From Gemmatimonadota bacterium (GTDB taxonomy: Bacteria > GCA-2686955), in the NCBI GenBank assembly GCA_026991065.1, contig JALXCG010000486.1:1-5694 (forward strand): DNA of 5,694 bases, given 5' to 3'. Both the position numbers and the translations under genes were made by a program. Positions 1 through 5,694 of the stretch are shown here, piece after piece. Positions within the stretch are counted from its first letter, which is position 1. Every line of letters begins with the position of its first letter. Under the pieces are notes generated by a model. The model was not told the DNA's origin, ran no database searches, and saw only the letters and a program-made list of their open reading frames with translations.

Positions 1-1
1 G

Positions 2-328
2 GCTTGTATGTGCTGCGAAACCGCCTGTGGATTCCAGGCGATCGACATCGTGGCCATGGCTGTCGATGACCGCGCCGTCGAAAAGCGCCCGGCGTCATTC
101 GAAATCAACTACGGGCGCTGTACGTTCTGTGGCCTTTGCGTGGACGCCTGCCCCTGCGACGCAATTCGCATGGATACCGCGCAGTTCGATCTATCTTGCA
201 CCAGCAGAGACGACTTGATCTGGGGGCTCGACAAGCTGATGGCCAACCGGAAGGGCGAGGGAACCGAGGTATTCCCCCCAATCGACGATGAGACGCTGGC
301 GCCTCGCTGGGTCAAGAAGCGGTCATAA
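2..328 (+). CDS. nuoI: NADH-quinone oxidoreductase subunit I, C-terminal part (5' end outside window)
   Basis: NuoI is the peripheral-arm subunit of respiratory complex I that carries two [4Fe-4S] clusters (N6a and N6b) passing electrons from NADH towards quinone. The reading frame is open to the left edge, so the gene is partial; the ATG at position 8 is internal. Seen in the sequence: the last three cysteines of a first CxxCxxCxxxC motif lie at the very edge (ACMCCETAC, positions 2-28). A complete second motif, CTFCGLCVDACP, lies at about 119-154, followed by the typical DAIRMDT. The tail SRDDLIWGLDKLMANR matches the conserved NuoI C-terminal 'SREDL' region. One oddity is that the Pro normally following the last Cys of the first motif is Gly. 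In canonical operons nuoJ follows; here the next gene is an unrelated convergent one 8 nt away. A different 2[4Fe-4S] ferredoxin is possible but less likely given the tail. Confidence 0.9.
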   Translation, partial: ACMCCETACGFQAIDIVAMAVDDRAVEKRPASFEINYGRCTFCGLCVDACPCDAIRMDTAQFDLSCTSRDDLIWGLDKLMANRKGEGTEVFPPIDDETLAPRWVKKRS

Positions 329-331
329 GCA

Positions 332-354
332 GCGGATCAGTTCGGCTCATCCGC
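332..354. terminator. Possible hairpin between convergent gene ends
   Basis: GCGGAT (332-337) pairs with ATCCGC (349-354). Two further inner pairs follow after a C-C mismatch, around a TTCGG loop. It overlaps the stop codon of the minus-strand gene and begins 4 nt after the nuoI stop codon. It could slow or end transcription from both sides, but neither side has a U-tract, so an intrinsic terminator is not established. Confidence 0.25.
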
Positions 355-1623
355 CAGGAAACCGCTGTTCCGTTCACTGGTCACACCCGCCTTTATGTCC
401 GTATAGTAGCGATCATAGAGCGCCTTGAGCCGCGGGGTCATTAGATGGCACGCGCCATAGCGTCCCGCCGCCAGTCCCGAGTCGTCATCTTTGGCGATAA
501 AGACCGGCTGCCCCGCTTCTCCGCCGTAATGTGGGCAACGGGTGTTGCGCGTCGCACAAAGCACCAACGTGGCGGATTGCAGCGAGCGCATGGGGTGAGG
601 GTGCCCCGAGCGCGATGCACACTCATCCAGAATCGTGTCCAGTTCTGAGTAGAAATCAAACGATGCCAGATTCGGGAAGCCCTTGGCCAGCGCTTCAATC
701 ACCATTCGATTCAGCTTCCCCTGGATCCCCATCTTCAGAATTCGATCAAACACCTCTTTGAGCGGCATGTGGCCGCCAAAGTACCCACCGACCAGTTGCA
801 CAAACTGATCGATCCCGATGACGGTATTCGCCTGCAGCGCCGTACTGGAGGTAAGCGAAGCAACCGTTACGTCGCCCCCGTAGTACGCGATCACATAATC
901 CAACACCGCGTTCCAGGCGGGGTCGGGATCGAGGCGTCGAAGCGACTGCCCCATCCCAACGATGGCGGCCCGATACATGACTCGGCGGCGACGGTGTTCC
1001 GCCTGGAGAATCGAAGAAAACTCCTCCATGATTGCGCAGTGCCACGCCAGCGAAGCGCCAACCGCGGCTGTATAGTCGACCTGCGGATCAAGTTCAACCT
1101 CGCAGAACTCTTGCATGAACTCAAACAGAGCAACACACATGATGGTGCGGAGGAGCGCATGATAGTAAAGCGGTGGCAGGATCTCACTGCCCAGTTCCCG
1201 CTCTCGCTCCCGCGCAACAAAGACCGCCAACGACAGGGCGGCATTTTGCCGCAGGAACTCTCCAAAAAAATCGCGCAGCCGCCCAATCCCAGCGAGCGAG
1301 TCTTCAAAACTCTTCCGTGCACGCAGCATGTCTTCGACTCGATCAAGATCGGCCTCTACCAAACCCGCGATGTAGTCGCTCAGGGCTTGGTTGCGCGCCA
1401 AACGAATGGCGTAGCACTGATCAAAATCATCCTGCAAGCGCCGGAGCTTCCGTTCCTGCCGCTCTCCGAATCCGCTCCCTGCCTTGTAAAGAACACCACC
1501 GCTGGTGTTCACGATATCCGCCGCCAGGGCGAGCCCGTCGATCAGGCCAACACTGGACAGGCCGAGGACGCTGTTCAGTTCTCGAACATCGGTGAACTCA
1601 AGGTATTCCGCATCAATGATCAT
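337..1623 (-). CDS. Uncharacterised protein, probably a degenerate HD-GYP-like domain with a Cys/His-containing C-terminal segment
   Basis: This 428-residue protein has no signal peptide or membrane segment that I can see, so it is probably cytoplasmic. Residues 27-63 (LIDGLALAADIV, then GGVLYKAG and RKLRRL) resemble the short region that often precedes HD-GYP domains. Residues 155-172 (HALLRTIMCVALFEFM) and 187-200 (AVGASLAWHCAIME) fit the helices that normally carry the first His and the HD pair. Residues 231-315 resemble the GYP-to-C-terminal half of that domain. The catalytic signature is missing: HD reads His195-Cys196 and there is no HHExxDGxGYP motif. c-di-GMP phosphodiesterase activity is therefore unlikely, and a binding or scaffold role is an inference. 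Residues 350-407 form an extra segment with Cys356, Cys363, His365 and Cys392, a possible metal site, ending in TPRLKALYDRYY. The ATG at 1623 has only a weak GGA upstream. Family assignment is by eye; coding status is well supported by the long, protein-like frame. Confidence 0.8.
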   Translation of the reverse strand: MIIDAEYLEFTDVRELNSVLGLSSVGLIDGLALAADIVNTSGGVLYKAGSGFGERQERKLRRLQDDFDQCYAIRLARNQALSDYIAGLVEADLDRVEDMLRARKSFEDSLAGIGRLRDFFGEFLRQNAALSLAVFVARERERELGSEILPPLYYHALLRTIMCVALFEFMQEFCEVELDPQVDYTAAVGASLAWHCAIMEEFSSILQAEHRRRRVMYRAAIVGMGQSLRRLDPDPAWNAVLDYVIAYYGGDVTVASLTSSTALQANTVIGIDQFVQLVGGYFGGHMPLKEVFDRILKMGIQGKLNRMVIEALAKGFPNLASFDFYSELDTILDECASRSGHPHPMRSLQSATLVLCATRNTRCPHYGGEAGQPVFIAKDDDSGLAAGRYGACHLMTPRLKALYDRYYTDIKAGVTSERNSGFLADEPN

Positions 1624-1660
1624 GCGTGGTTCCGAGGCAAAGGATGATCCGACTGCGACA

Positions 1661-1676
1661 GTGCCGGGGCAGGCAC
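1661..1676. promoter_or_regulatory. Short perfect inverted repeat upstream of the 337-1623 gene
   Basis: GTGCC (1661-1665) and GGCAC (1672-1676) form a perfect 5-bp inverted repeat around a 6-nt centre, GGGGCA. It lies 38 nt upstream of the ATG at 1623. The position suits an operator or a 5' leader hairpin, but no convincing -35/-10 pair could be placed around it. The rest of the 157-nt gap (1624-1780) shows no gene. Confidence 0.22.
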
Positions 1677-1756
1677 ATTCTGTTTATCGGCATCAGCGCA
1701 GGAACGCTTCGCTCCCATTCGCAACTTCTGCTGCCGCCTTATCTGGATCATTCACC

Positions 1757-1777
1757 TTGCACCCAAAGAAAGCGCAA
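1757..1777 (-). terminator. Weak hairpin just downstream of the amidohydrolase gene
   Basis: Reading the minus strand, TTGCGC and GTGCAA can pair as six base pairs (one G-U) around a 9-nt loop, starting a few bases after the TGA at 1781-1783. It is not followed by a U-run, so it is at most a weak or factor-assisted terminator for the folE transcript. Confidence 0.2.
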
Positions 1778-1780
1778 CAG

Positions 1781-2569
1781 TCACGGCGCGAAAATCGTCC
1801 GCAACGCCCACACAAGATCGTCCATCATTTCGCAATCCACACGATCGTCGCAGATTTCTACCTCTACATAGGGAATAGACCAGTTCTTCCCGTGGCGCGC
1901 AATCGAGTAGATCTTGCCGTCAAAGCCAGAGTAGGGCTGATTGTCACGCGGCGCGCGCCCCCTGGCGCACAGGACCTGCCTTAGCTGCACGGAGAGAGGC
2001 GAACTGCCATCGTGCAGAATCCCCACATCGAAATCACGCACTCCGCTTCCCGGTCCCAGACTACGCGTGAATGTATGGATACTGACCATCGCGCGGAGTG
2101 AATCCCGGTAGCTCCGCACCACTTGATCCACAGCCTCATGGTATGGCGCATGGACCCTGGCGATCCGCTCGGCCCGTTCCGCCGGTCCCATCTCCTGATT
2201 GAAGGGTATCCGGACTCCATCAACGTCCAGAGGAATCAGTTCCGGGTCATCCGGCGCACGGTTGAGATCGATCCAAAGCCGGGAAACTCCTCCCAATACT
2301 GCGGGACAGGCGAGAACCTCGGCCACGCGGGCGGTGAGGTGCGCAGCGTGCAGATCATGAAAACGATGCGCAGCCAGCCCCAAGTCCGCGCCGGGGCTCG
2401 GCGCAGCGGAAGCGTGCCGCAAACTCTGGGCTGGGGCGCGCCCCATCTTCTTAGTCAAAGCCCGAGTCGCGGCGGGCGGAAGTTCAGCACTCGCATGCTC
2501 ACAAGTGAGCAGAGCCCAAGGCCTGCGGTTGACCGATTCCAAGATGTGAAAAGGTGCGGCCACGCGCAT
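1781..2569 (-). CDS. N-formylglutamate amidohydrolase family protein
   Basis: Members of this family (Pfam N-formylglutamate amidohydrolase, HutG-like) are metal-dependent hydrolases that cleave N-formyl-L-glutamate to formate and glutamate. Many family members have unproven substrates. The 262-residue protein shows the family's motif series in order: LLTCEHAS (20-27, with Glu24-His25), DLG (62-64), SRLWIDLNR (96-104), YH (143-144), SIHTFT (163-168, His165), DVGIL (181-185), NQPYSG (210-215) and VEVE (235-238). Glu24, His25, His165 and the VEVE glutamates are candidate metal or active-site residues, by analogy. It is cytoplasmic, with no signal peptide. The start ATG shares its A with the folE TGA stop (TGATG), so translation is probably coupled to folE. 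The GGGGA tract sits only 3 nt before this ATG; a GTG at codon 3 would have a better 9-nt spacing and is a possible alternative start. No hut genes are adjacent, so a role in histidine degradation is not indicated. Confidence 0.88.
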   Translation of the reverse strand: MRVAAPFHILESVNRRPWALLTCEHASAELPPAATRALTKKMGRAPAQSLRHASAAPSPGADLGLAAHRFHDLHAAHLTARVAEVLACPAVLGGVSRLWIDLNRAPDDPELIPLDVDGVRIPFNQEMGPAERAERIARVHAPYHEAVDQVVRSYRDSLRAMVSIHTFTRSLGPGSGVRDFDVGILHDGSSPLSVQLRQVLCARGRAPRDNQPYSGFDGKIYSIARHGKNWSIPYVEVEICDDRVDCEMMDDLVWALRTIFAP

Positions 2570-2577
2570 CAGTCCCC
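2567..2577 (-). promoter_or_regulatory. TGATG stop/start overlap with GGGGA ribosome binding tract
   Basis: The folE TGA (2571-2569) and the amidohydrolase ATG (2569-2567) share one base. A GGGGA tract (2577-2573, minus strand) lies inside the last folE codons. This layout is typical of termination-reinitiation, in which the ribosome finishing folE restarts on the next gene. The 3-nt spacing to the ATG is shorter than usual for an independent site, which favours reinitiation or use of the GTG two codons downstream. Confidence 0.6.
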
Positions 2578-3111
2578 GCGAATCAGCCGCAAGAACTCCT
2601 CCCGGGTGGCGCCTTTGCGAAACGCTCCGAGCATGGCACTGGTCGTCACGCTTGAGTGCTGCTTGGAGACACCGCGCATCCGCATGCAGAGGTGCTGCGC
2701 CTCAATCACCACACCTACCCCTTGCGGATCAAGCAGATCATTCAGAGTCGACGCGATCTCCGAGGTCATGCGCTCCTGGACCTGAAGCCGCCGTGCGAAC
2801 ATGTCCACCAAGCGGGCGACCTTGGACAACCCCACGATCTTCCGGTTGGGAATATAAGCCACATGAGCTTTGCCGATAAACGGCAGCATGTGGTGTTCGC
2901 AAAGACTGAACAGTTCTATGTCCCGCACCAGGACCATTTCGTCGTAGTCTTCCGTAAACAGAGCCTCGTTCAGTATCTCCTTCGCATTCAGCGCATAGCC
3001 GTGGGTGAGGAACTTCAACGCCGCGGACACCCTCTCCGGGGTTCGCACAAGCCCCTCACGATCGGGGTCTTCCCCGAGTTGGGTGAGCAGTTTTCGGACA
3101 GTTTCTTCCAT
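2569..3111 (-). CDS. folE: GTP cyclohydrolase I (type I, FolE)
   Basis: FolE converts GTP to 7,8-dihydroneopterin triphosphate with release of formate. This is the first step of tetrahydrofolate synthesis and also feeds other pterin or deazapurine pathways. The zinc-dependent family signature is intact. Counting from the ATG at 3111 (180 residues), Cys71, His74 and Cys142 match the zinc ligands Cys110, His113 and Cys181 of E. coli FolE, and His73 and His140 match its catalytic His112 and His179. All five share the same offset of 39. Other landmarks are TPERV near residue 25, [26 protein letters not shown] and [12 protein letters not shown]. An in-frame TTG lies directly upstream at 3114, but the GAGGA site is 8 nt from the ATG and 5 nt from the TTG, so I chose the ATG. 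It is the first gene of a two-gene unit with the amidohydrolase. Confidence 0.97.
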   Translation of the reverse strand: MEETVRKLLTQLGEDPDREGLVRTPERVSAALKFLTHGYALNAKEILNEALFTEDYDEMVLVRDIELFSLCEHHMLPFIGKAHVAYIPNRKIVGLSKVARLVDMFARRLQVQERMTSEIASTLNDLLDPQGVGVVIEAQHLCMRMRGVSKQHSSVTTSAMLGAFRKGATREEFLRLIRGD

Positions 3112-3119
3112 CAATGGAT

Positions 3120-3124
3120 TCCTC
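3120..3124 (-). promoter_or_regulatory. folE ribosome binding site
   Basis: On the minus strand AAAGAGGAATCC precedes the start. GAGGA (3124-3120) is separated from the ATG at 3111 by 8 nt. This spacing decides in favour of the ATG over the adjacent TTG. Confidence 0.75.
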
Positions 3125-3147
3125 TTTCACATTCTCACGTATCTACT

Positions 3148-3164
3148 TCGCTCGATCTGAGCGA
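3148..3164. promoter_or_regulatory. Perfect 6-bp inverted repeat in the folE-uvrC divergent region
   Basis: TCGCTC (3148-3153) and GAGCGA (3159-3164) flank a 5-nt centre, GATCT. The element lies 36 nt upstream of the folE start and about 110 nt upstream of uvrC, inside the 162-nt divergent region 3112-3273. It could be an operator shared by both promoters, or a small hairpin in the folE leader. No matching -35/-10 hexamers could be placed with confidence on either strand. Confidence 0.3.
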
Positions 3165-3208
3165 TGACCTCCTGTTCAAACATCCGCCGCCGGGGCCGCA
3201 ACACCATC

Positions 3209-3217
3209 GAGGAGGAG
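3209..3217 (+). other. Orphan Shine-Dalgarno-like tract upstream of uvrC
   Basis: GAGGAGGAG is the best anti-16S match upstream of uvrC, but it ends 56 nt before the uvrC ATG, and no ATG, GTG or TTG occurs at a useful distance from it. The 25 nt directly before uvrC are pyrimidine-rich and lack a ribosome binding site. It may be chance, or part of a 21-codon frame ending at 3229. Confidence 0.3.
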
Positions 3218-3273
3218 CCCGAAGAGTAGCGCACTCGCTAGCCTCCCACCAATTTCCCTCTCATCTCGCTTCT

Positions 3274-5142
3274 ATGTCATCTCCCCGCAAGCACCAACTG
3301 ATACTTCAAGATGCGAAGTCGGCTCTGAGCATCCGTCAGTTCCTTGACCATCTGCCTCAGCAGAGCGGTGTCTACCTGATGTTCAGCGCCAGGGGACAGG
3401 TCTGCTACGTGGGCAAGGCTCGCGATCTGAGCAAGCGAATACGCTCCTATTTCCGCGCTCCTGCAGCGCTGTCGGCCAAAGAGCGGGCGCTTGTGCATGC
3501 CGTCAGCAGAATCGAGTGTCTGGTCACGGCGACAGAGGTTGAGGCACTGATCTTGGAGGCCGGCCTCATCAAGCACCACCGGCCGCGCTACAACATCTGC
3601 CTGAAAGACGACAAATCCTACCCCTACATCCGCGTCACCAACGAACGATTCCCGCGAATTCGCAAGACCCGCACGCTGCTTCGAGACGGTTCGCGTTACT
3701 ACGGTCCCTTCCCATCCGTACGCGACATGCGCGCTCTGCTCCAAGCAGCCAGCCGCATCTTCTATGCACGCTCCTGCAATGAAACACTCCCCTTCCCGGC
3801 CCATCGCCGGGAATGCCTCGACTACCACATCGGTCGTTGTTTGGCCCCCTGTACCCGGCGGATCACCGCACGCGACTACGCCGCCATGATCGAGCAGGCC
3901 GAGGAGTTGTTGGCCGGCAATGCGGAGCCTCTGGCCGCCCGCCTGGAAGAGGAGATGCGGGCGTGTTCGACCGCTCTCGATTTTGAACGCGCCGCCTTGC
4001 TTCGGGATCAGATACGCAGTATCAAGCGGGTGGCAGCCGCGCAGCACGTTGTCGCCGACAAGGAGCAGGATCTGGACGCGGTCGCTCTGGCAATTCAACC
4101 GCCCCTTTCGTTGGCCGTTGTCCTGGAGATCCGCGGCGGACGCCTCATCGGCCGCAAAGCTCATCGCCTGACTTTCGTCGCGGACACGCCCCCCCCAACG
4201 GTCATGGCGGCATTCCTGCAGCAGTACTACCTGAACTCCGGACATGACCTTGCTCCGACCCTCCTGCTGAACACTCCGCTTCCCAAGGACACACCGTTGC
4301 TCCAGGCGATTGCCACGGCGAGCGGCCGCAAGGTGAAAATCCTCCATCCACGCCGTGGCGAAAAAAAGCGCCTGATCGAAATGGCGGAAGCACAGGGACG
4401 CCGCCTGCTCCATGAGCACAGCATTATCCAGCCGGCTGATTCAGTAACAAGAGCGCTACGCGACCTGGCAGCAATCCTTGCACTGGATGCACCACCCAGC
4501 CGCATTGAAGCCTTCGACATCTCGCATGTCCAGGGAACGCATGTGGTGGCCGGCATGGTTGTGTTCTGCGACGGCACGCCGGAGCGGTCCGAATACCGTC
4601 GTTTCAAGATCCGTGGAAACTACGGCAACAACGACTTCGCCAGCATGCGAGAAGCCGTATTCAGGCGCTATTCGCGAGTGGTGCGCGACCACCTGGAAGC
4701 CCCCTCCCTGATCCTCATCGACGGTGGCAAAGGCCAGCTTTCCGCGGCTGTCGACGCGCTGCGCAGCGCCTCGGCGAATGAACTCCCGGTCTTCGCCATC
4801 GCCAAGGAGTTGGAACAGATCTTCCGGCCGGGGGATCCGAAACCGATTCCAATCTCGCCGGCCTCTCCGGGCCATCTCCTGCTGCGCCGCATCCGCGACG
4901 AAGTACACCGCTACTCCGTCACCTATCACCGCTCCCTGCGGGGCCGCTCCAGCCTTGAATCACAGTTGGACCAGATTCCGGGTGTGGGCATCAAGCGCCG
5001 CCAAAAACTGCTGGTTCGCTTTGGCTCAGCAGCCGCGATCGAGGCGGCTGGTTTCGCTGCTGTAGCAGAAGTACCCGGCATTGGCGCGGCGCTCGCCCGG
5101 CGGATTCTTCTACACCTGTCGGGCAATGAGCACGAGGTGTGA
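3274..5142 (+). CDS. uvrC: Excinuclease ABC subunit C
   Basis: UvrC makes the dual incision on either side of a DNA lesion in nucleotide excision repair, acting with UvrA and UvrB. The protein has 622 residues, close to the 610 of E. coli. Domains in order are as follows. An N-terminal GIY-YIG nuclease (about 28-110) makes the 3' cut, with GVY 32-34, YVG 45-47, Arg55, Glu95 and Asn107. Four cysteines (168, 181, 189, 193) have spacing close to the reported UvrC [4Fe-4S] site. A UVR motif (about 216-251, LDFERAALLRDQI) contacts UvrB. An RNase H-like nuclease makes the 5' cut, with Asp415 (FDISH), Asp483 (LIDGGKGQL) and His545 (RDEVHR) matching the DDH triad. Tandem helix-hairpin-helix motifs (IPGVG 568, VPGIG 600) bind DNA. 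The frame stays open upstream to 2656, but that stretch is antisense to folE and lacks UvrC similarity. The ATG at 3274 leaves 31 residues before GVY and has no Shine-Dalgarno sequence. Confidence 0.97.
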   Translation: MSSPRKHQLILQDAKSALSIRQFLDHLPQQSGVYLMFSARGQVCYVGKARDLSKRIRSYFRAPAALSAKERALVHAVSRIECLVTATEVEALILEAGLIKHHRPRYNICLKDDKSYPYIRVTNERFPRIRKTRTLLRDGSRYYGPFPSVRDMRALLQAASRIFYARSCNETLPFPAHRRECLDYHIGRCLAPCTRRITARDYAAMIEQAEELLAGNAEPLAARLEEEMRACSTALDFERAALLRDQIRSIKRVAAAQHVVADKEQDLDAVALAIQPPLSLAVVLEIRGGRLIGRKAHRLTFVADTPPPTVMAAFLQQYYLNSGHDLAPTLLLNTPLPKDTPLLQAIATASGRKVKILHPRRGEKKRLIEMAEAQGRRLLHEHSIIQPADSVTRALRDLAAILALDAPPSRIEAFDISHVQGTHVVAGMVVFCDGTPERSEYRRFKIRGNYGNNDFASMREAVFRRYSRVVRDHLEAPSLILIDGGKGQLSAAVDALRSASANELPVFAIAKELEQIFRPGDPKPIPISPASPGHLLLRRIRDEVHRYSVTYHRSLRGRSSLESQLDQIPGVGIKRRQKLLVRFGSAAAIEAAGFAAVAEVPGIGAALARRILLHLSGNEHEV

Positions 5143-5152
5143 AAGCTTGCTC

Positions 5153-5694
5153 TCAGCAACCGGGGGACTGGAGCACCCAGGCCGTGGTCGTTGCAGACTC
5201 GGTAGCCGCAGGAGCCATCAGCAATCCGGGAGCCACCCCCAGGATGATGATCGCCGCCACCGCCAGAAGTACCGCCAAGCGCCCACCGACATGCAGCGCC
5301 ACGTCATCGGCCTCAACACTCTCGGCCATATACATCTCGACGATTACTTGCAAATAGTAGTAGGCCGCCATGGCGCTGGTCGCCACAACCAGGATCGCCA
5401 AGCCAACGGCATCCGACGACACCAGCACCCGAAAGATCCCAAACTTGGCAGCAAACCCCGCGGTTGGCGGAACACCGGCCAGAGAGAGCATCACCACCAA
5501 GAGCGCAAACGCGAGCAGCGGATGCCGCCGCGCCAGGCCACGCAACTCGCGACGATCCAGGTCCACAGCCCCTTCGCGCTGCAGGACGCCCACCAAGAGG
5601 AACCCGGCGATTCCGGTAAGCGCATAGGCGACCAGGTAGAAAAGCACCGGCCCAACCGCAGCACTGCCGCCAACAAATGCAACCGCTATGTAAC
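5153..5694 (-). CDS. nuoN: NADH-quinone oxidoreductase subunit N, C-terminal part (5' end outside window)
   Basis: NuoN is one of the three antiporter-like membrane subunits (L, M, N) that carry proton channels in complex I. The frame is open to the right edge, so about 180 C-terminal residues are present; the GTG at 5647 is internal, because upstream codons still read as NuoN (YIAVAFVGG, then PVLFYLVAYAL). The protein is strongly hydrophobic, with about four membrane segments. The family landmark LAGVPPTAGFAAKFGIF is clear, and its Lys matches the conserved channel lysine of antiporter-like subunits. A segment with AYYYLQVIVEMYM follows, then a last membrane helix and a short tail ending in Cys. 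NuoL or NuoM would be expected to have longer C-termini, and the YYYLQVIVEMY pattern favours NuoN. Its stop faces the uvrC stop across 10 nt. Confidence 0.9.
   Translation of the reverse strand, partial: YIAVAFVGGSAAVGPVLFYLVAYALTGIAGFLLVGVLQREGAVDLDRRELRGLARRHPLLAFALLVVMLSLAGVPPTAGFAAKFGIFRVLVSSDAVGLAILVVATSAMAAYYYLQVIVEMYMAESVEADDVALHVGGRLAVLLAVAAIIILGVAPGLLMAPAATESATTTAWVLQSPGC

Noticed and set aside
769-1647. 292-codon + strand open frame opposite the 337-1623 gene
   Set aside because: Its translation looks like a complement-strand shadow, rich in Arg, Gln and Pro without domain pattern, whereas the minus strand reads as a plausible folded protein.
1624-1780. Possible sigma-70 promoter (TTGGGT, 16 nt, AGATAA on the minus strand) for the 337-1623 gene
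   Set aside because: Matches to both consensus hexamers are poor, and similar pairs arise by chance in 157 nt.
3164-3229. 21-codon + strand frame (MTSCSN..., acidic tail EEEPEE) upstream of uvrC
   Set aside because: It is very short, has a weak start context and no supporting similarity; the acidic tail comes from the GAG repeats already noted as an SD-like tract.
2656-3273. In-frame 206-codon 5' extension of uvrC on the + strand
   Set aside because: It lies antisense to the well-supported folE gene, has no UvrC similarity, and would place the GIY-YIG domain far from the N-terminus.
3277-4419. 380-codon minus-strand open frame inside uvrC
   Set aside because: It is a shadow in the complementary strand of a strongly conserved gene; its translation shows no recognisable family pattern.
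5128-5152. GAGCA/TGCTC hairpin at the uvrC-nuoN junction as a terminator
   Set aside because: It has only 5 bp with a 15-nt loop and no U-tract, so it is too weak to call as a feature.

Overview
This is a roughly 60% G+C (estimated by eye), densely packed bacterial chromosomal window. It carries two housekeeping respiratory genes, one DNA-repair gene, one cofactor gene and two less characterised genes. Bacterial-type complex I subunits (NuoI, NuoN), UvrC and a type I FolE all point to an aerobic or anaerobically respiring bacterium. The phylum cannot be fixed from this window. The NuoI second-cluster context (CPCDAIRMDT) reminded me of NuoI proteins from PVC-like or other deep-branching phyla, but that is a weak impression.

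Layout: the 3' end of nuoI enters from the left on the + strand and stops at 328. Only 8 nt separate it from the convergent end of a 428-residue minus-strand gene (337-1623), which I read as a catalytically degenerate HD-GYP-like protein with a Cys/His-containing tail. After a 157-nt gap comes a minus-strand pair, folE (GTP cyclohydrolase I, 2569-3111) followed by an N-formylglutamate amidohydrolase family gene (1781-2569). Their junction is TGATG, so the two are probably translationally coupled. A 162-nt divergent region (3112-3273) holds the folE ribosome binding site, a perfect 6-bp inverted repeat and an orphan purine-rich Shine-Dalgarno-like tract. uvrC (3274-5142) then runs rightwards and meets, after 10 nt, the convergent 3' end of nuoN, which leaves the window on the right.

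How the genes relate: nuoI and nuoN belong to the same complex but point at each other across about 4.8 kb of unrelated genes. That suggests a rearranged complex I locus, for example by inversion. FolE and the amidohydrolase both act on formyl-type chemistry: FolE releases formate from GTP, and the amidohydrolase family hydrolyses N-formyl groups. Their coupling is the most suggestive functional pairing here. No mobile element, CRISPR array, tRNA or rRNA was found. I see no clear evidence of a wholly new system; the most unusual protein is the degenerate HD-GYP-like one.
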